From Avena insularis (taxonomy: Eukaryota; Streptophyta; Magnoliopsida; Poales; Poaceae), in NCBI GenBank assembly GCA_023614405.1, contig CM042684.1, positions 465,567,650-465,631,649 on the forward strand: DNA of 64,000 nt, read 5' to 3'. Positions 36,488-48,040 of this stretch are shown piece by piece. The position numbers and the translations under genes are program-made. Each line of letters opens with the position of its first letter. The stretch's first letter is position 1. Below the pieces are notes generated by a model, which did no database searches, had not been told where the DNA came from, and saw only the letters and a program-made list of their open reading frames with translations.

Positions 36488-37588
36488 ATGTCTTGTGGAA
36501 ACCAAGGAGGGAGCAGCTCATCGCAAGACCCAATGCTACAGATTCTGCAGACTCTCATTGCAGACCGTGAAGCTAGTAGGGCAGAGCGCCAAGCTAATCT
36601 AGCAACACTGAAGCAGATCGCCTAGATGGCTCACAACAATCAGAACCATGGAAATCAAGATCATCATGGATCCAAACTCAAAAACTTCTAGAATACAAAT
36701 CCCCCAATCTTTAGCACTTCGGAGAACCCACTGGATGCTGATGACTGGTTGTAGACAATGGAGAACAACTTAGAAGTAGCAGGAGTGGATGCCAACGAGA
36801 AGGTTCTTTTTGCCACCCACTATTTGGCAGGAGATGCAAGAGCATGGTGGAACAGCACCCGCACAATGAACCATGGTCAAGTGATGACATGGGAAGCCTT
36901 CAAAATCAAGTTCAGCTGCACCCACGTGTCGCAGGGTCTAGTCACCCGAATGAGGGATGAATTCAGAGAGTTGAAGTAGAGCAAAATGACTGTAGTGTAG
37001 TACCGTGACAGATTCTTGTCCCTAGCTAGGTATGCACCTAATGAGATCAACACGGAGGCCAAGAAGAAGGAGAGATTCCTAAACGGACTGCATGATGAGA
37101 TGCAGACTGTCCTCGTCAACATCCGTTCCGAGGATCTCGAAGAGCTAGTCGACTCTGCCATTCAGATGGAAGGGAAGATTAATCAAGCAAACGACAACCA
37201 CAAACGTCGTATGATGCACCAAGCTGGATCCAACAGTCACCAGAAGTACCGTCCCAACCCGTCTGCCGGATATGCCCTGTGGAACAATCGACCCTCAATG
37301 TCTCTCCCAAGCTACCCCAACCGTAGCGGAGGAAATGTGAAGTCTGGAGGAAACAACAATCACCCCGGCAACTCCAGCAATTTCAACCGTGCACCTCCCA
37401 AGCACAATAACAACAACAACAATAACAACAACACCGCACCCAGAACTGGAAGCAATGTTGTGCTCGTGGCAGCGAAAGACAAGTCTCAGATTACTTGTTT
37501 CGAATGTGGAGTGAAGGGTCACTATTCCAATGAGTGCCCCAAGAAGATTGCCGCCACTGCCAATGTGAATGCCCCAGCTCAACAGTAG
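36488..37588 (+). pseudogene. Tekay-like gag with zinc knuckle, interrupted only by TAG codons
   Basis: A single frame from ATG 36488 runs through gag, with six in-frame TAG codons (36623, 36689, 36752, 36977, 36998, 37586). Capsid motifs: LDADDWL, THYLAGDARAWWNSTR, EAFKIKFSCTHVSQGL, RFLSLARYAPNEI. A zinc knuckle CFECGVKGHYSNECPKK (CX2CX4HX4C) lies near 37500-37550. An Asn homopolymer encoded by an AAC/AAT run is at about 37408-37432. Each TAG fits a former CAG (Gln) codon. Confidence 0.88.
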
Positions 37589-38240
37589 CGTTGTGTTCAA
37601 CCAGGAAGAAGATTCACCCCAGGGAACCCTCACAACCGCAATGGCCGTTTCTTCCACATGAACACCGAAGAAGCCCAAGAAGCGCCAGATGTAGTGCTGG
37701 GTATGTTTTCTGTCAACTCAATTTTAGCAATAGTGTTGTTTGATTCTGGAGCATCGCACTCATTTTTCACCGAAGAATTTGCATGCACTAGTAAGATTCA
37801 CCCAACCAACTTGAAGCATGTCATGATAGTTCAAATCCCTGGTTCAACTACAAAAGCTAGAAAAATTTGCAAAGTTGTGCCTATCAGAATACATGGGATA
37901 GATTTTTATGCCAATCTAATAGTACTTGGAACCAAAGGTTTGGAAGTAGTACTAGGAATGGATTGGATGTCAAAGCATAAAGGATTGATTGACTGTGCCA
38001 AGAAAGCCATCACCATGACCAGTAGCTCTGGAGTATCAGTAGAGCATATATTTGAAACCTTGCCCTGTCAATTCAAGTGTAATAAGAGTCTAGCCCTACC
38101 CACCATTGACCAAGTTAGAGTAGTCTGTGAATACCCCCAACATATTCCCAGATGAATTGCCCGGTATGCCCTCGGATAGGGATATTGAGTTCATTATTGA
38201 ACTAATCCCCGGAACCGGACCCATAGCCACGAAAACCCTA
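37589..38240 (+). pseudogene. Tekay-like aspartic protease
   Basis: Continues the gag frame to 38155. The active site is VLFDSGASHSFFTEEF; the second conserved block is LEVVLGMDWMSKHKGLIDC. The frame is lost at about 38140 just before the FPDELPG-type RT entry, which reads in another frame. Confidence 0.88.
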
Positions 38241-39480
38241 TAGTATGAACCCCTTAGAGTTAGTGGAATTGAAGAAGCAGCTGGATGCTATGTTGGCAAC
38301 ATGCTTGATTCAACCAAGCGCATCGCCATGGAGATCGCCAGTGTTATTCGTCGACAAGAAAGATGGAGGCAACCGTTTGTGCACAGATTACAGGAAGCTG
38401 AATGACATCACCATCAAGAACAGGTATCCTTTGCCAAAGATAGAGGATCTATTTGATCAGTTGACTGGAGCAAATGTGTTCTCTAAGATCGATTAGGACT
38501 GGCTATCACCAACTTAAGATTCGTGCAACGGATATTCCGAAGATCGCCTTTACTACTCGTTATGGATTATACGAGTATACGGTCATGTCTTTTGGATTAA
38601 CCAATGCCCCTTCTTATTTCATGAATCTCATGAAATAAGATCTTTATGAATTTTCTAGATAAGTTTGTCATTGTGTTTATCGACGATATCCTTATCTACT
38701 CCAAGTCAGAAGAAGAGCATGAGCAACATCTGAGAATCATCCTTGAAACCCTTAGAGAGCATCGGTTGTATGCCAAGTTTAGCAGATGTGAGTTTTGGCT
38801 GAAAGAAGTAGGATTCCTAGGACATATTGTGTCTGCCGGAGGAGTCGCTGTTGATCCCACCAAGATCAAAGATGTCGAAGAATGGGAAGCCCCAACCACT
38901 CAAACCCAACTCCGTGCATTTCTCGGATTAGCGGGATATTACCTCAAGTTCGTTGAAGGGTTTTCGAGCATCGCCAGACCCATGACCCAATTGTTGAAGA
39001 AGGACAAGAAGTTTGACTGGACCGACAAATGTGAGTCCAGTTTCCAAGAGATGAAGAAGAGATTGATTTCAGCCCCAATATTGATCATGCTAGATATCAA
39101 GAAGCCGTTTGATGTGTATTGTGATGCATCCAAGATTGGTCTCGGATGTGTGTTGATGCAAGAAGGCAAAGTCATCGTGTATCTGTCTCGACAACTAAAG
39201 CAGCATGAGTAGAACTACCCTACCAATGATCTTGAGTTAGCAGCCATAGTTTTGGCATTGAATACATGGCATCATTATCTTATGGGTAATCGCTATGAGA
39301 TTTACTCAGATCATAAGAGCTTGAAGTATATTTTCACTCAAAAGGAGATGAATATGAGGCAAAGGAGATGGATAGAGTTAATCAAGGATTATGACCTTGA
39401 CATTCACTATCACCCTGGCAAAGCCAATGTGGTAGCGGATGCTCTTAGCAGATTACTGTGTAAGTTAAACACCATGATCA
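38241..39480 (+). pseudogene. Tekay-like reverse transcriptase and RNase H
   Basis: 38245-38496 gives the RT fingers ([39 protein letters not shown]). A small deletion at about 38494 breaks the KID...GYHQ motif. 38646-39212 carries [18 protein letters not shown] (catalytic Asp pair), the thumb and RNase H ([17 protein letters not shown]). A TAG at 39210-39212 interrupts [11 protein letters not shown]. The same frame then continues with [11 protein letters not shown] and VVADALSR. Confidence 0.88.
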
Positions 39481-40887
39481 AGGAGAAGCAACCAAGTTTG
39501 TATGAGGAGTTGGAGCAGTTTAGAACTGAGCTAGTTAGCAAAGGATTCTTAGCTAGCATTGAACTTCAACCCACTTTGATTAGTCAAATCAAGGAAGCTC
39601 ATAAGGGAAATGAAAGTATCGACGGAATCAAATGTCGTATTGGTACAGGAAAATTACCTACATTCACCAAAGACGAAGAAGGAGTTCTGTGGTACAAAGG
39701 ACGTATCTGTGTGCCAGCAGATTCAGAGCTGAAGCAAGTTATCATGCAAGAAGCTCATGATACTCTTTATTCTATCCACACTGGAGGAAAAAAGATGTAT
39801 CACGATCTAAAAGAGAAATTTTGGTGGCACAAGATGAAGAGAGAAATCGGAAGCTACATCGCCAAGTGTGATATCTGTCAAAGAGTCAAATCGGAACATC
39901 AGAGACCCACAGGACTGTTGCAACCCTTGCAGATTCCGGAATGGAAATGGGATTCTGTCGGCATGGACTTTATCACCAGTTTACCTAATTCTAGTAAGGG
40001 AAATGACTCAATCTAGGTCATCGTTGATAGACTGTCCAAGGTAGCTCATTTTATACCTGTCAAGACAACCTACCAGAGTTTGAAGCTAGCAGAGTTGTAC
40101 ATTGCTAGAATCGTCAGTTTGCATGGAACCCCCAAGACCATAGTATCGGATCGAGGAACCCAATTTACCTTGAGGTTTTGGCAGAAAGTCCAAGAAGGAT
40201 TAGGAACCAAGTTGAATTTCAGCACTGCTTATCACCCATAACCGATGGATGATGAAGAGTCAACCAAATCTTAGAAGATATGTTGAGAGCTTGTGTGTTA
40301 TAGTATGGATCAAAATGGGAAGATTGTCTGCCTTTTGCAGAATTCTCATATAACAATAGCTACCAAGCCAGTTTGCAAATGTCACCATTTGAATTCCTAT
40401 ACGGAAGAAAGTGTCGTACCCCTTTGAATTGGTCGCAAGTAGGAGAGAGTCAGATTTTTGGCCCCAACATTCTCCGAGAAGCGGAAGAGAAGGTTCACAA
40501 AGTTCGTGAGCACCTCAAGACTGCACAATCCAGACAGAAGAGTTATGCTGACAAGAGAAGGAGAGACCTGACTTTCAATGTCGGAGATTTTGTGTATCTC
40601 AAGGTTTCGCCATTGAAGGGAACCCAGTGTTTTAGTCTAAAAGGAAAGTTAGACCCCAGATATATCGGACCCTTCAAGATTCTGAATCATCGAGGAGAAG
40701 TATCTTATCAACTAGAACTACCAGAGGAAATGTCAGCCATCCACAATGTGTTCCATTCGCTACTTCGCAAATGCTTAGAAGTGCCGGAGAAGACCGAAGT
40801 TTTCAAGAACATCGATCACCGAGTTGTTGATATCAACAAAGATCTGACGTATCGTGTGCCCATCCGTAATGGTTCTATGATGAATGT
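39481..40887 (+). pseudogene. Tekay-like integrase, C-terminus incomplete
   Basis: The zinc-binding HHCC segment ([28 protein letters not shown]) leads into the core with two catalytic Asp ([20 protein letters not shown]). A TAG at 40014-40016 replaces Trp in SI*VIVDRL, and a TAA at about 40240 breaks AYHP*. The catalytic Glu region is scrambled by a frameshift. 40373-40885 is the C-terminal GPY/F-like region (YIGPFKILNHRGEVSYQL, HNVFHSLLRKC). A chromodomain would follow DLTYR in this clade but is absent; sequence turns non-coding at about 40888. Confidence 0.85.
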
Positions 40888-41083
40888 AACATCATCTAGA
40901 TCATTCCCAAGCAAAAACCAAAAAAAAAGAAATCAAAAAGAATTAAATAAAGGAAATGGTCACTTTTGCCATTTTAATCACCTAGCCCACTTTGGGTGTT
41001 CCTAGCACTCAATTTCCAACAGAAACAATTGTGGATCTTTGCACCCCTTGCTAGTACAAGTAGTGATGTGCCAAGGCCCACTT
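40888..41083 (+). other. Undetermined segment between integrase and LTR
   Basis: 196 bp, A-rich then mixed, with no coding signal and no clear purine-rich PPT before 41084. Either the LTR really starts here (a TGTAACATC lies at 40894) or a deletion joined integrase to a point near the LTR. Confidence 0.5.
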
Positions 41084-44000
41084 TGTGATATCCCAAAAAC
41101 ATTAAAACTCTAATTTTAAATGACAATTGAAAATGGAATCTAGTTCATATGTCTAGATCACACTTTTTCAAAAACCATCCAAATGAACTCCATTTCAAAA
41201 TCCCAAGCAACCACAGATGCTTAAGCATGTGACGAACCACTCCACCAAAAATCTTTCAAAAATTCAAAAGTTTCCTTCATGCGGCCATTGTGTCGAGCAC
41301 CTTGTGAGCAGAATCAAACTGGCCTAACTAATACTGTTTTGGATCAAAAATTGTCGAGCCATTTGAGCCACATTAATCATCTTGGTCTCCCCCAAACCGA
41401 ACCAGACCAAAACCAGCCCATCCCCTAGCCCCTGGTGCTCGTGCAACGCCGTATCGAGGCCATGATCGCCGGCTGATCGTGCCCAAGCCGCAGCAGACCA
41501 CCAGCCCCTCTCCGCCGCTCCAGGAAGCAAGGCGCCACTTCACCTCCGCCCATGGTCCACCCCACGGCCCCTGATAGCCCCTGGACCACCCCAGAGCCGC
41601 GCTGCACTAAGTCTCTGCGCCGCGCCAGAGCACGCCAGAGCGCCCTCACCGCTAGCACGCCACAGACCACGCCTCGACCGCAGACCGCGCACGCCACTCC
41701 GCCTTGACCACCTCACCTCGCCAGACATGATCGTGCACCGCCGCGCGACCCACGATCGTCAGGAACCACGTCGAGCACCACCTTCGTCCCCCAGAGCGCG
41801 CGACGCTCCCAACCGATTGCCACCACCCCTAGCTGCACCATAAAGCCGTAGAGGACCGCTAGGAGGCAAGCCACCATCCACCTATCTCGCCCACGCCGGT
41901 AGATCGATGTATCGTCATCACCAACGAGCTCGCTGTCGCCCCTTCGGCCTCCTCCTCGAGCCTATATAAGGAGGCCTTCCCCAGCCTCAATCGCCACACC
42001 ATTCGACTCCCCTCTCTCCACCAGTCCTTTCCCACCTCTCACTGGAGCAGCTCGAGCAGCCTCTCGCCGGAATTGAGCCGGAGACCGCCGTAGCATAGGA
42101 GGAGACGCTGTCGTTGATTTCGTCCACCTCAACCTCTACCGCAACTTCGCCTGAGCTCGCCGTCGTCGTCTCGTTCGTTTGCCAGTCTCGCCGCACTAGC
42201 TGGAGCCCTGGTACGTCCCCACTACACCCCCACCGAGCCGCTAGGGATCAGTCTCGCCGGCGACGAGTCTGTCGTCGACGACGACCGTGAGCCGTTGATC
42301 TAGTTCTAATCCTACGGTCCAGCTTGCCCCGTACCGCTTCGCGTGTAACGAGCCACTGACAGGCGGACCCCCTGTTAGCAGTCCTCAGCGCCGTGGAGTG
42401 AATCTGGGCCGGCCCAATTAGTTTCCCGTGCGACCTAGTTAATTCAAATTAGGATTTTCTTTTTAGACTTAAACTAGAATCTGTCCCTTAGTTTAAAAAT
42501 CAACTCAGAGAGTTTTACAAATCCAAATTGAGTGATTCCTATTTTGTTGGAAATATAATGAAAATATCTATCCAAGACCGTTGGATTTAAATCATTTAGA
42601 GTTATAGATCTCTCCTAGCTAAAATAACAAGACAGAAGCTTTTGCACATTCAAACATTTTTATAAAATCAACCATAATAGCTTTTTGAGTTAATTCCAAC
42701 TCTCAAAAATCACATTTAACCATCCCTATCTGAATATGTAATAATATTAAGGTTTGAATGCAGTGACTTTGTACTAGTACCAAAATAATGCTATATAGGC
42801 ATTTCTAGTCACTTTAAATCATTAAATATTAATCTTAAACTTATTAAAATGTGATCCAACCTTTAAATCACATTCCCACATGTTAGAATATGTGATGATG
42901 ACATGTGTCCACATGATCCCATATTTTAATTGGAGAATATTAAATCTTAGTTAATTTCAATGAGTAGAAATTACTTTTCTCAAATAAAAAGAATGAAGCT
43001 AGTTCATTAAACCTTGTGATGTTTGTGATGATACTAGATCATCAAATGTGTACCTTAGTGTGCTAATTAGACTAGTTAAGTATTGTTTGGTGATTGTGTA
43101 TCCCGTATGTATTTATAGACGATAGTACCGACCAAGCTTTCGAGGAGGAGGAGTTCTACCAAGAAGAGGAGAAAGAGAATTTCAACCACTGCACCAACCA
43201 AGGCAAGCTATTGTTAGCAAGTTAGAATTAAGCTAGATAACCTAAGCAAATGCATTAGGCATGCTTTGGTTATACCATTTTGAATTATACCTACTCCAAG
43301 TTTTATTTACAAGCTTTACCTTCTTTACTTTACCAAAGTCCTTTACTTGTTTAAAGGTAGCATAAAGAGTATAAAACTTGACCTATCTAGTTAGACTTAG
43401 ATGTCATTCTATGGCATGAGATTGAGATTAGCATCCCACATTAGTGAACACTCTTAACCTAGTAGTCTAGAGCTAAACCAAAACTTGATCACTTTAGATG
43501 GGAATACTTGGTGAAAATGACTTGTGAAAACCTTGGAATGATGAGTCATTCTATTGAGATGTTTTGACATGTGTTGAGAAACACAAATGGTTTATGATGA
43601 TGATGAAAATGTTGAGGCATGAGCCTTAGCCCTTTTACAAAAACTGATGGTTGGGTTCAGATGCGATACCATTCCAATTTTACCGTACAACCACAATACC
43701 TGAATTGGGTAAGGCTTAGTCGGAAGTTTATATGCATTAGTATTAGTTCCCTCGTGGGAGAGGTTTGAGTTGAGGCTACCTCTCAATGTTGTCCACCTAT
43801 GCAGTGCCCAGGATGATAGATGGTCATGGCTGGGAGGCCATACTCATAGGAGAGGTGCTTATACTAGAGTGTGTAAAGGAAAGGTTATGTTTGATTGTCT
43901 GCATACTAAGTATGATGATTCAGGGTTATCCCTGACAGATGTATCGAATTTTGTGGTGAAAGTGTACCACCTCTGCAGAGTGTCAAACTATTCGAATAGC

Positions 44001-44610
44001 CGCGTCCGCGGTTATGGACAGTTGGAGTGGCCATACTGTTCCGTTGTCAGATGTTTTCAAAATGACTTATGAAATGAATTGTGACATGACTTAACCACAA
44101 CAGAGTTGTGACTATGACAACTAAGTTCCCACTTAGGTGTTTTCAAACTTTATTTTATCTTTCTTTGTTTCTGAACTCAGCTTAGGTTTCAACTTAACTT
44201 TACAAATAGACTTAGAACTTAGCATTCCTACTAGAACTATCTTACTTGTTAGTGGTAGTTTGCGAGTACTTAAAGAGTACTCATGGCTTTGTCCCTGGCT
44301 ATTCCTATGGCCAGACTATGAGGAGGACTACGAAGGAGGATGTATGACGGCTACGACAACTAGGATCATCTCCCATCGTCAGCATTGCCTGTGACACTGA
44401 AGATGGACCCCACCACTACGCTATTTATTCCGCTACTTGATTGTACTAAGACTAGATCTTGAGAACCTTTATTTGTGTAAGACCTTATTATGATGTGTAA
44501 TGGATGATGTACTGTGATATCCAATCTATTATGTCTCGCAAAAATGGTAATCCTGGGATTGCGATGTATGGCATAACAGGCATCTGGGATTAAAAATCTG
44601 GGTGTTGACA
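41084..44610 (+). repeat. Tekay-like 3' LTR
   Basis: Starts TGTGATATCCC and ends GGGTGTTGACA, imperfect inverted ends. About 3.5 kb. The first third is GC-rich with a TATA box; the rest is AT-rich. Host Tat gag resumes at 44611. The start is less certain than the end. Confidence 0.75.
41962..41970 (+). promoter_or_regulatory. TATA box of the Tekay-like LTR
   Basis: CTATATAAG in a GC-rich block, followed by a CT/CA-rich leader (CATTCGACTCCCCTCTC). Confidence 0.75.
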
Positions 44611-46432
44611 GCTCCTCCCTGAGCTCGATGCGGCGAACACCGCCGTTGAATGCGTCGATTGCGCGGTCCTCCGAGATGTTTTATGCGAAGTTCTTGATGA
44701 TGGACCACCTCTAGGTGTACGAGCTTAGCGATTTGCCCGACCTTTGCTGGCAGCTCCTCAGCTCTTCGGTTGATGCGGGCCTTTTGTAAGTGCCCTTGAA
44801 GTTGGATACAAAGTTGTAGACCAGCTCTTCCCAGCCGTGAATGGATCCGCGCGGGAGATTGTTGAGCCATGGGCGGGCGGCGCCCTGCAGCTATAGCTGC
44901 AGGCATTGCATGGCCGTGCTTCGACTCCCGCCATGTAACCTGACGGAGGAGATGTGGTCCTCCAACCAGATCTTTGGGTCTTGTAGGCCATCGAACTTTG
45001 GGTTCTCCGACGGGAGTTTGAACCCTTTAGGCATTCGCTTCTGCCTGATGGCCCTGCTGAAGCATCTGGCGCCGCAGAGTTCAGTCTCGTACTCTTCTAA
45101 ATCAGTCGAACGAGCGCGTCTTTCCCTTGATTTATCGATTTTGTGCTGCATCAGGTCATCGCGCACATCGTAGTCGCGATCATGCCACCGTGAGCAGCGA
45201 CGCTAAGACAGATCGTGACTATCGTTGCTGGATGAGGGTGAGGAATAGCGTTTTGCCAAAGCGTTGCCCTTCTTCGGCTCCGACATTGGATCCTTGTCGA
45301 AGGCGGCCTCGACTAGCCCAAGCCCGCGATCGTAGATCGGTGCATGGAGGCTCCTGGATTTCCAGCTGGTGGCTGGTTGTTGAGGAGGTACGTGGTGGCC
45401 GCTATCACCGTGGCTTGTGGTGTCTTTGGGACCATGTTGCCCCGTGTGTCGACTGTCATAGAGCTGAAGTCGAGGACTTTCGCAGCTTCTATGCGTTCTT
45501 TCTCGGTGAGATGGGCCATCCGAGATCGCCTCTTGTTGGCCACGTACTCGTTGCCTTTGGAGGAGGATCCTCCATGGGAGGAGAGCCCAGCTCGTCGAAG
45601 ACTCGACTCATCTATCGCCTTTTTACGTGCCTTGAGTTGCACGATTGCGTGTAGCTTTCGTTTGTACTCCTCCTTCAGTAGCCAATGGTAGCCTATCAGC
45701 ATGTCCTGTGGCATGCCAGGGGGCAGAGGATTGCCTCGCAGAGCTTCTAGGCATCGGGCCCACTCGTTGTCGTTGAGTTTGATCACGACACGTTCACCAG
45801 TGTGTTCGTTCACCATGGTTGGTGGTTCGACTGCCCCTCCATTGTTGACGGGCGCGCCATTGGCACCATTGGTGGGGCCGCCGTTGGGTGGTCCACCATT
45901 AGGTATGCCACCGTTGGGCGGATCGGTGCCAGATCCGTTACCACCGTTTTCTTGATTGGTGGTGGTGTCGCCAGCGTTGATGACGGCGCACATGAAGTGG
46001 TTGGGGAAGCTGTTTCTTCCGCAACTTTCGGATCCGTAGCCGTAGACTCCATCTTCCGTCGCTAGGTCACCTAGATCGGATCCGCGACTGTTGTCGCTAT
46101 CCGTGCTCCCAGCTGCTGCTGAGGTGTTGAGCTCGCTGAGGGTGCCGATTGGTGGCGGGAACCACGACGCTAGAGCAATCGCGGGTGCTGTTGGCTGGTT
46201 AGGCATGCAAAGCGTGCCCATCTGACCAACCTGGAAGCGAAAGCTCCCAATCACCAGGCTGATTCCATCACCCACGGACTCGAAAGTCGGGCGAGTGGCC
46301 GCCGTGTGGACGGTGAAGTCGAACGCGCCGAAGAGCTGGTGAATCTCCGCTGTTGCGGAGTTGTAGATCACGGTTGATGGGGTCGAAGAAGCCGCGACAT
46401 CAGCACTCCCAATTCCCACAGACGGCGCCAAT
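44611..46432 (-). pseudogene. Tat gypsy gag
   Basis: Minus-strand frame from the LTR/PBS boundary to 45313 (GSADVAASSTPS at the start) contains an Asn-Gly-Pro low-complexity run (GGIPNGGPPNGGPTNG) and the segment DNEWARCLEALRGNPLPPG. Downstream, frameshifted pieces give the capsid core near 44950-44620 (WLNNLPRGSIHGWEEL, LRSCQQ, RAIDAFNGGVRR). The ORF has no clear own ATG after the PBS: the open frame enters from the LTR, as in other Tat elements. It is cut at 44610 by the Tekay-like element. Confidence 0.8.
46411..46432 (-). promoter_or_regulatory. Tat primer-binding site
   Basis: Minus strand ATTGGCGCCGTCTGTGGGAA directly follows the LTR end CCTCGTCA. This TTGGCGCCGTCTGTGGGAA form is usual for Tat-lineage elements. 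Confidence 0.88.
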
Positions 46433-46918
46433 TGACGAGGGTTTAACTCATCAATGCCCATTGTTATGGACTTGGGTTTTGGAGAAGGAGGGAGCGCTGG
46501 AGGCATCAGTTGGCTAGCAAACAAGCACACGGGGACGCAAGGTTTACCCAGGTTCAGGCCTAGTAGAGGTCCCTACTCCTGCTTTTCTGCTCTTGGAATT
46601 AACGAAGGAACTGAAGATTACAGGGGCGCGCAGATGCAATCTGGCGAGAGTTGTGGAAACTAGGGTTGCGTGTGTCCTCCTCGCCGCCCCATCCTAAACT
46701 TTATATAGATAGGCTAGGTCTCGGGTAGCAGGTCGAGTCGGTTACAGATTAGGGTTTTCCCTTTGAACTTTCTATCTTAAGCTTCTTCTTGTCTCGCAAG
46801 CAACCGAGAGTCCTTGAGCCACTCGAATTCTGTATTGGGCCTTAGCAACACCATGGGCTTCTGCTATATCCGGGCCGTATATACCAAACTCGAGTACCTG
46901 TAGGGTATACCCATGTCA
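46433..46918 (-). repeat. Tat gypsy 5' LTR
   Basis: 486 bp. Minus strand begins TGACATGGGTATACCC and ends CCCTCGTCA, next to the PBS. A TATA box (TATATAAAG) is at 46698-46706 on the minus strand. Short LTRs are common in RIRE2/Retand-like elements. A TSD cannot be checked because the other end is outside the window. Confidence 0.8.
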
Positions 46919-48040
46919 AGTACTAAACAGAGAACAAAATCCGTGTGGCCAAGAGAATAAAAGGACTACTGAATCAATTCCGTCTGTCCACGCATCTCCC
47001 TCAAGAGAAAATCAAGAAGCTACACAAGATCCACCTATCCAAACCGCCATTAGCATGATGATGCATAAGATAAGTGCTCTCGTTGGGTGCAGATTTGTGT
47101 CCAAATTCAAACAGGAACCAACAATCATTGAACTTGGAAAATTTTGGCATAACCAGGTCATGACACGCTGCGCATGGGCTCAGGCAACAGGAGAGAACAC
47201 ACCAACTAGGCCGTCACCGCCGGCGGGGTGGCGGGAGCGATAGTGGCATCAGTGTATGGGGTTTCCACATCTCTGGTCATGGAGACGACGATGTCGATGA
47301 GGACCCACATGCGCTCGATCTCTAGGTTGTGCATGTCCTCCAGGCGCCGCTCCTCCAACAGCGTCGCCTCCCTCTACTTCATGGCTTCGACCCGCTAGTA
47401 CATCCCTACAAGCCTATCCAGATCATCCCGTGGTTGTGCCCCAGGGAGGAGACCACCGACGACAGCACCACCTCCATCCTCCGTTGCTTCATCACCGGTG
47501 GCAGGTCGTGGTGTAGAGGAGCCCCGTCCTCCTCCTCCGTCTTGGGCGTGGCGGCGCGGTGGTGCGGGACACCTTCCTCTATTGGGAGTAGAGCTTGTTC
47601 GCGGATCTGATGTAGACACGGTCAGACACGAAGTGAAGCCGAGATCCGTGGTCGGTGATGCGGAACATCTGCGGCAAGGTCAGAGAAGAGATCTACGGTG
47701 GCTTGCAGGGTGGTCATCCTAGGCAGAGGGGTGGAGAGGTTCATGGGTTGGACAAGACAGAGGAGGTTTCCATCGACACCCACGGTCATCCATGTGGTGG
47801 AGGAGCAGGTGGAGAACGAAGGGGGCTACGGTGGAGGTATGGCAATGGAGGGAGAGGTAGGCTTAGTTTTGGTGGGTGACGGGGGAGGGTGGAATGGTGG
47901 ATGCGGGAGGAGAGGCTAGGGTTCGGTGATGACTAGGCTGGGATGTCGGTGCGGGTTCATTTTATGAAAATGTTCCTGATTGGGGCGTATTTTGGTGGGG
48001 CTTTTGGTCATTTTAGGTCATAGGGTTCTTTTGTCTCAAA
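46919..48040. other. Unassigned GC-rich stretch, possible gene-fragment or CACTA interior
   Basis: No recognised domain. The minus strand has a gene-like layout: CCCTAGCC...CTCC leader near 47930, then Pro/Ser-rich frames with several stops, then EERRLEDMHNLEIERMW near 47330. It is broken and unassigned. It lies between the Tat LTR and the tandem array. Confidence 0.4.

Larger units (their letters stand above)
35328..44610 (+). mobile_element. Tekay-like Ty3/gypsy element lacking its 5' LTR
   Basis: Plus-strand order: extra ORF (35461-36237), gag, protease, RT, RNase H, integrase, then a 3.5 kb LTR ending GGGTGTTGACA at 44610. Very long LTRs and the gag/IN type (VLGMDWMSKHKGLIDC; GPFKILNHRGEVSYQLELP) fit the Tekay/Del clade. 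The left edge truncates the element and removes part of the Tat gag/protease, so this was insertion plus a later deletion. Confidence 0.85.
17856..46918 (-). mobile_element. Tat-lineage Ty3/gypsy element, host of the nest (3' end outside window)
   Basis: Minus-strand pieces in order from the right: 5' LTR (46433-46918), PBS, gag (44611-46432), protease-RT-RNase H-second RNase H (32498-35327), integrase (17856-18343). Two RNase H domains, the second of aRNH type, mark the Tat lineage (RIRE2, Grande, Retand). The pieces are separated by a Tekay-like element, a WHAM-like pair and a copia. The integrase C-terminus and 3' LTR must lie left of the window, beyond the copia. Confidence 0.88.
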
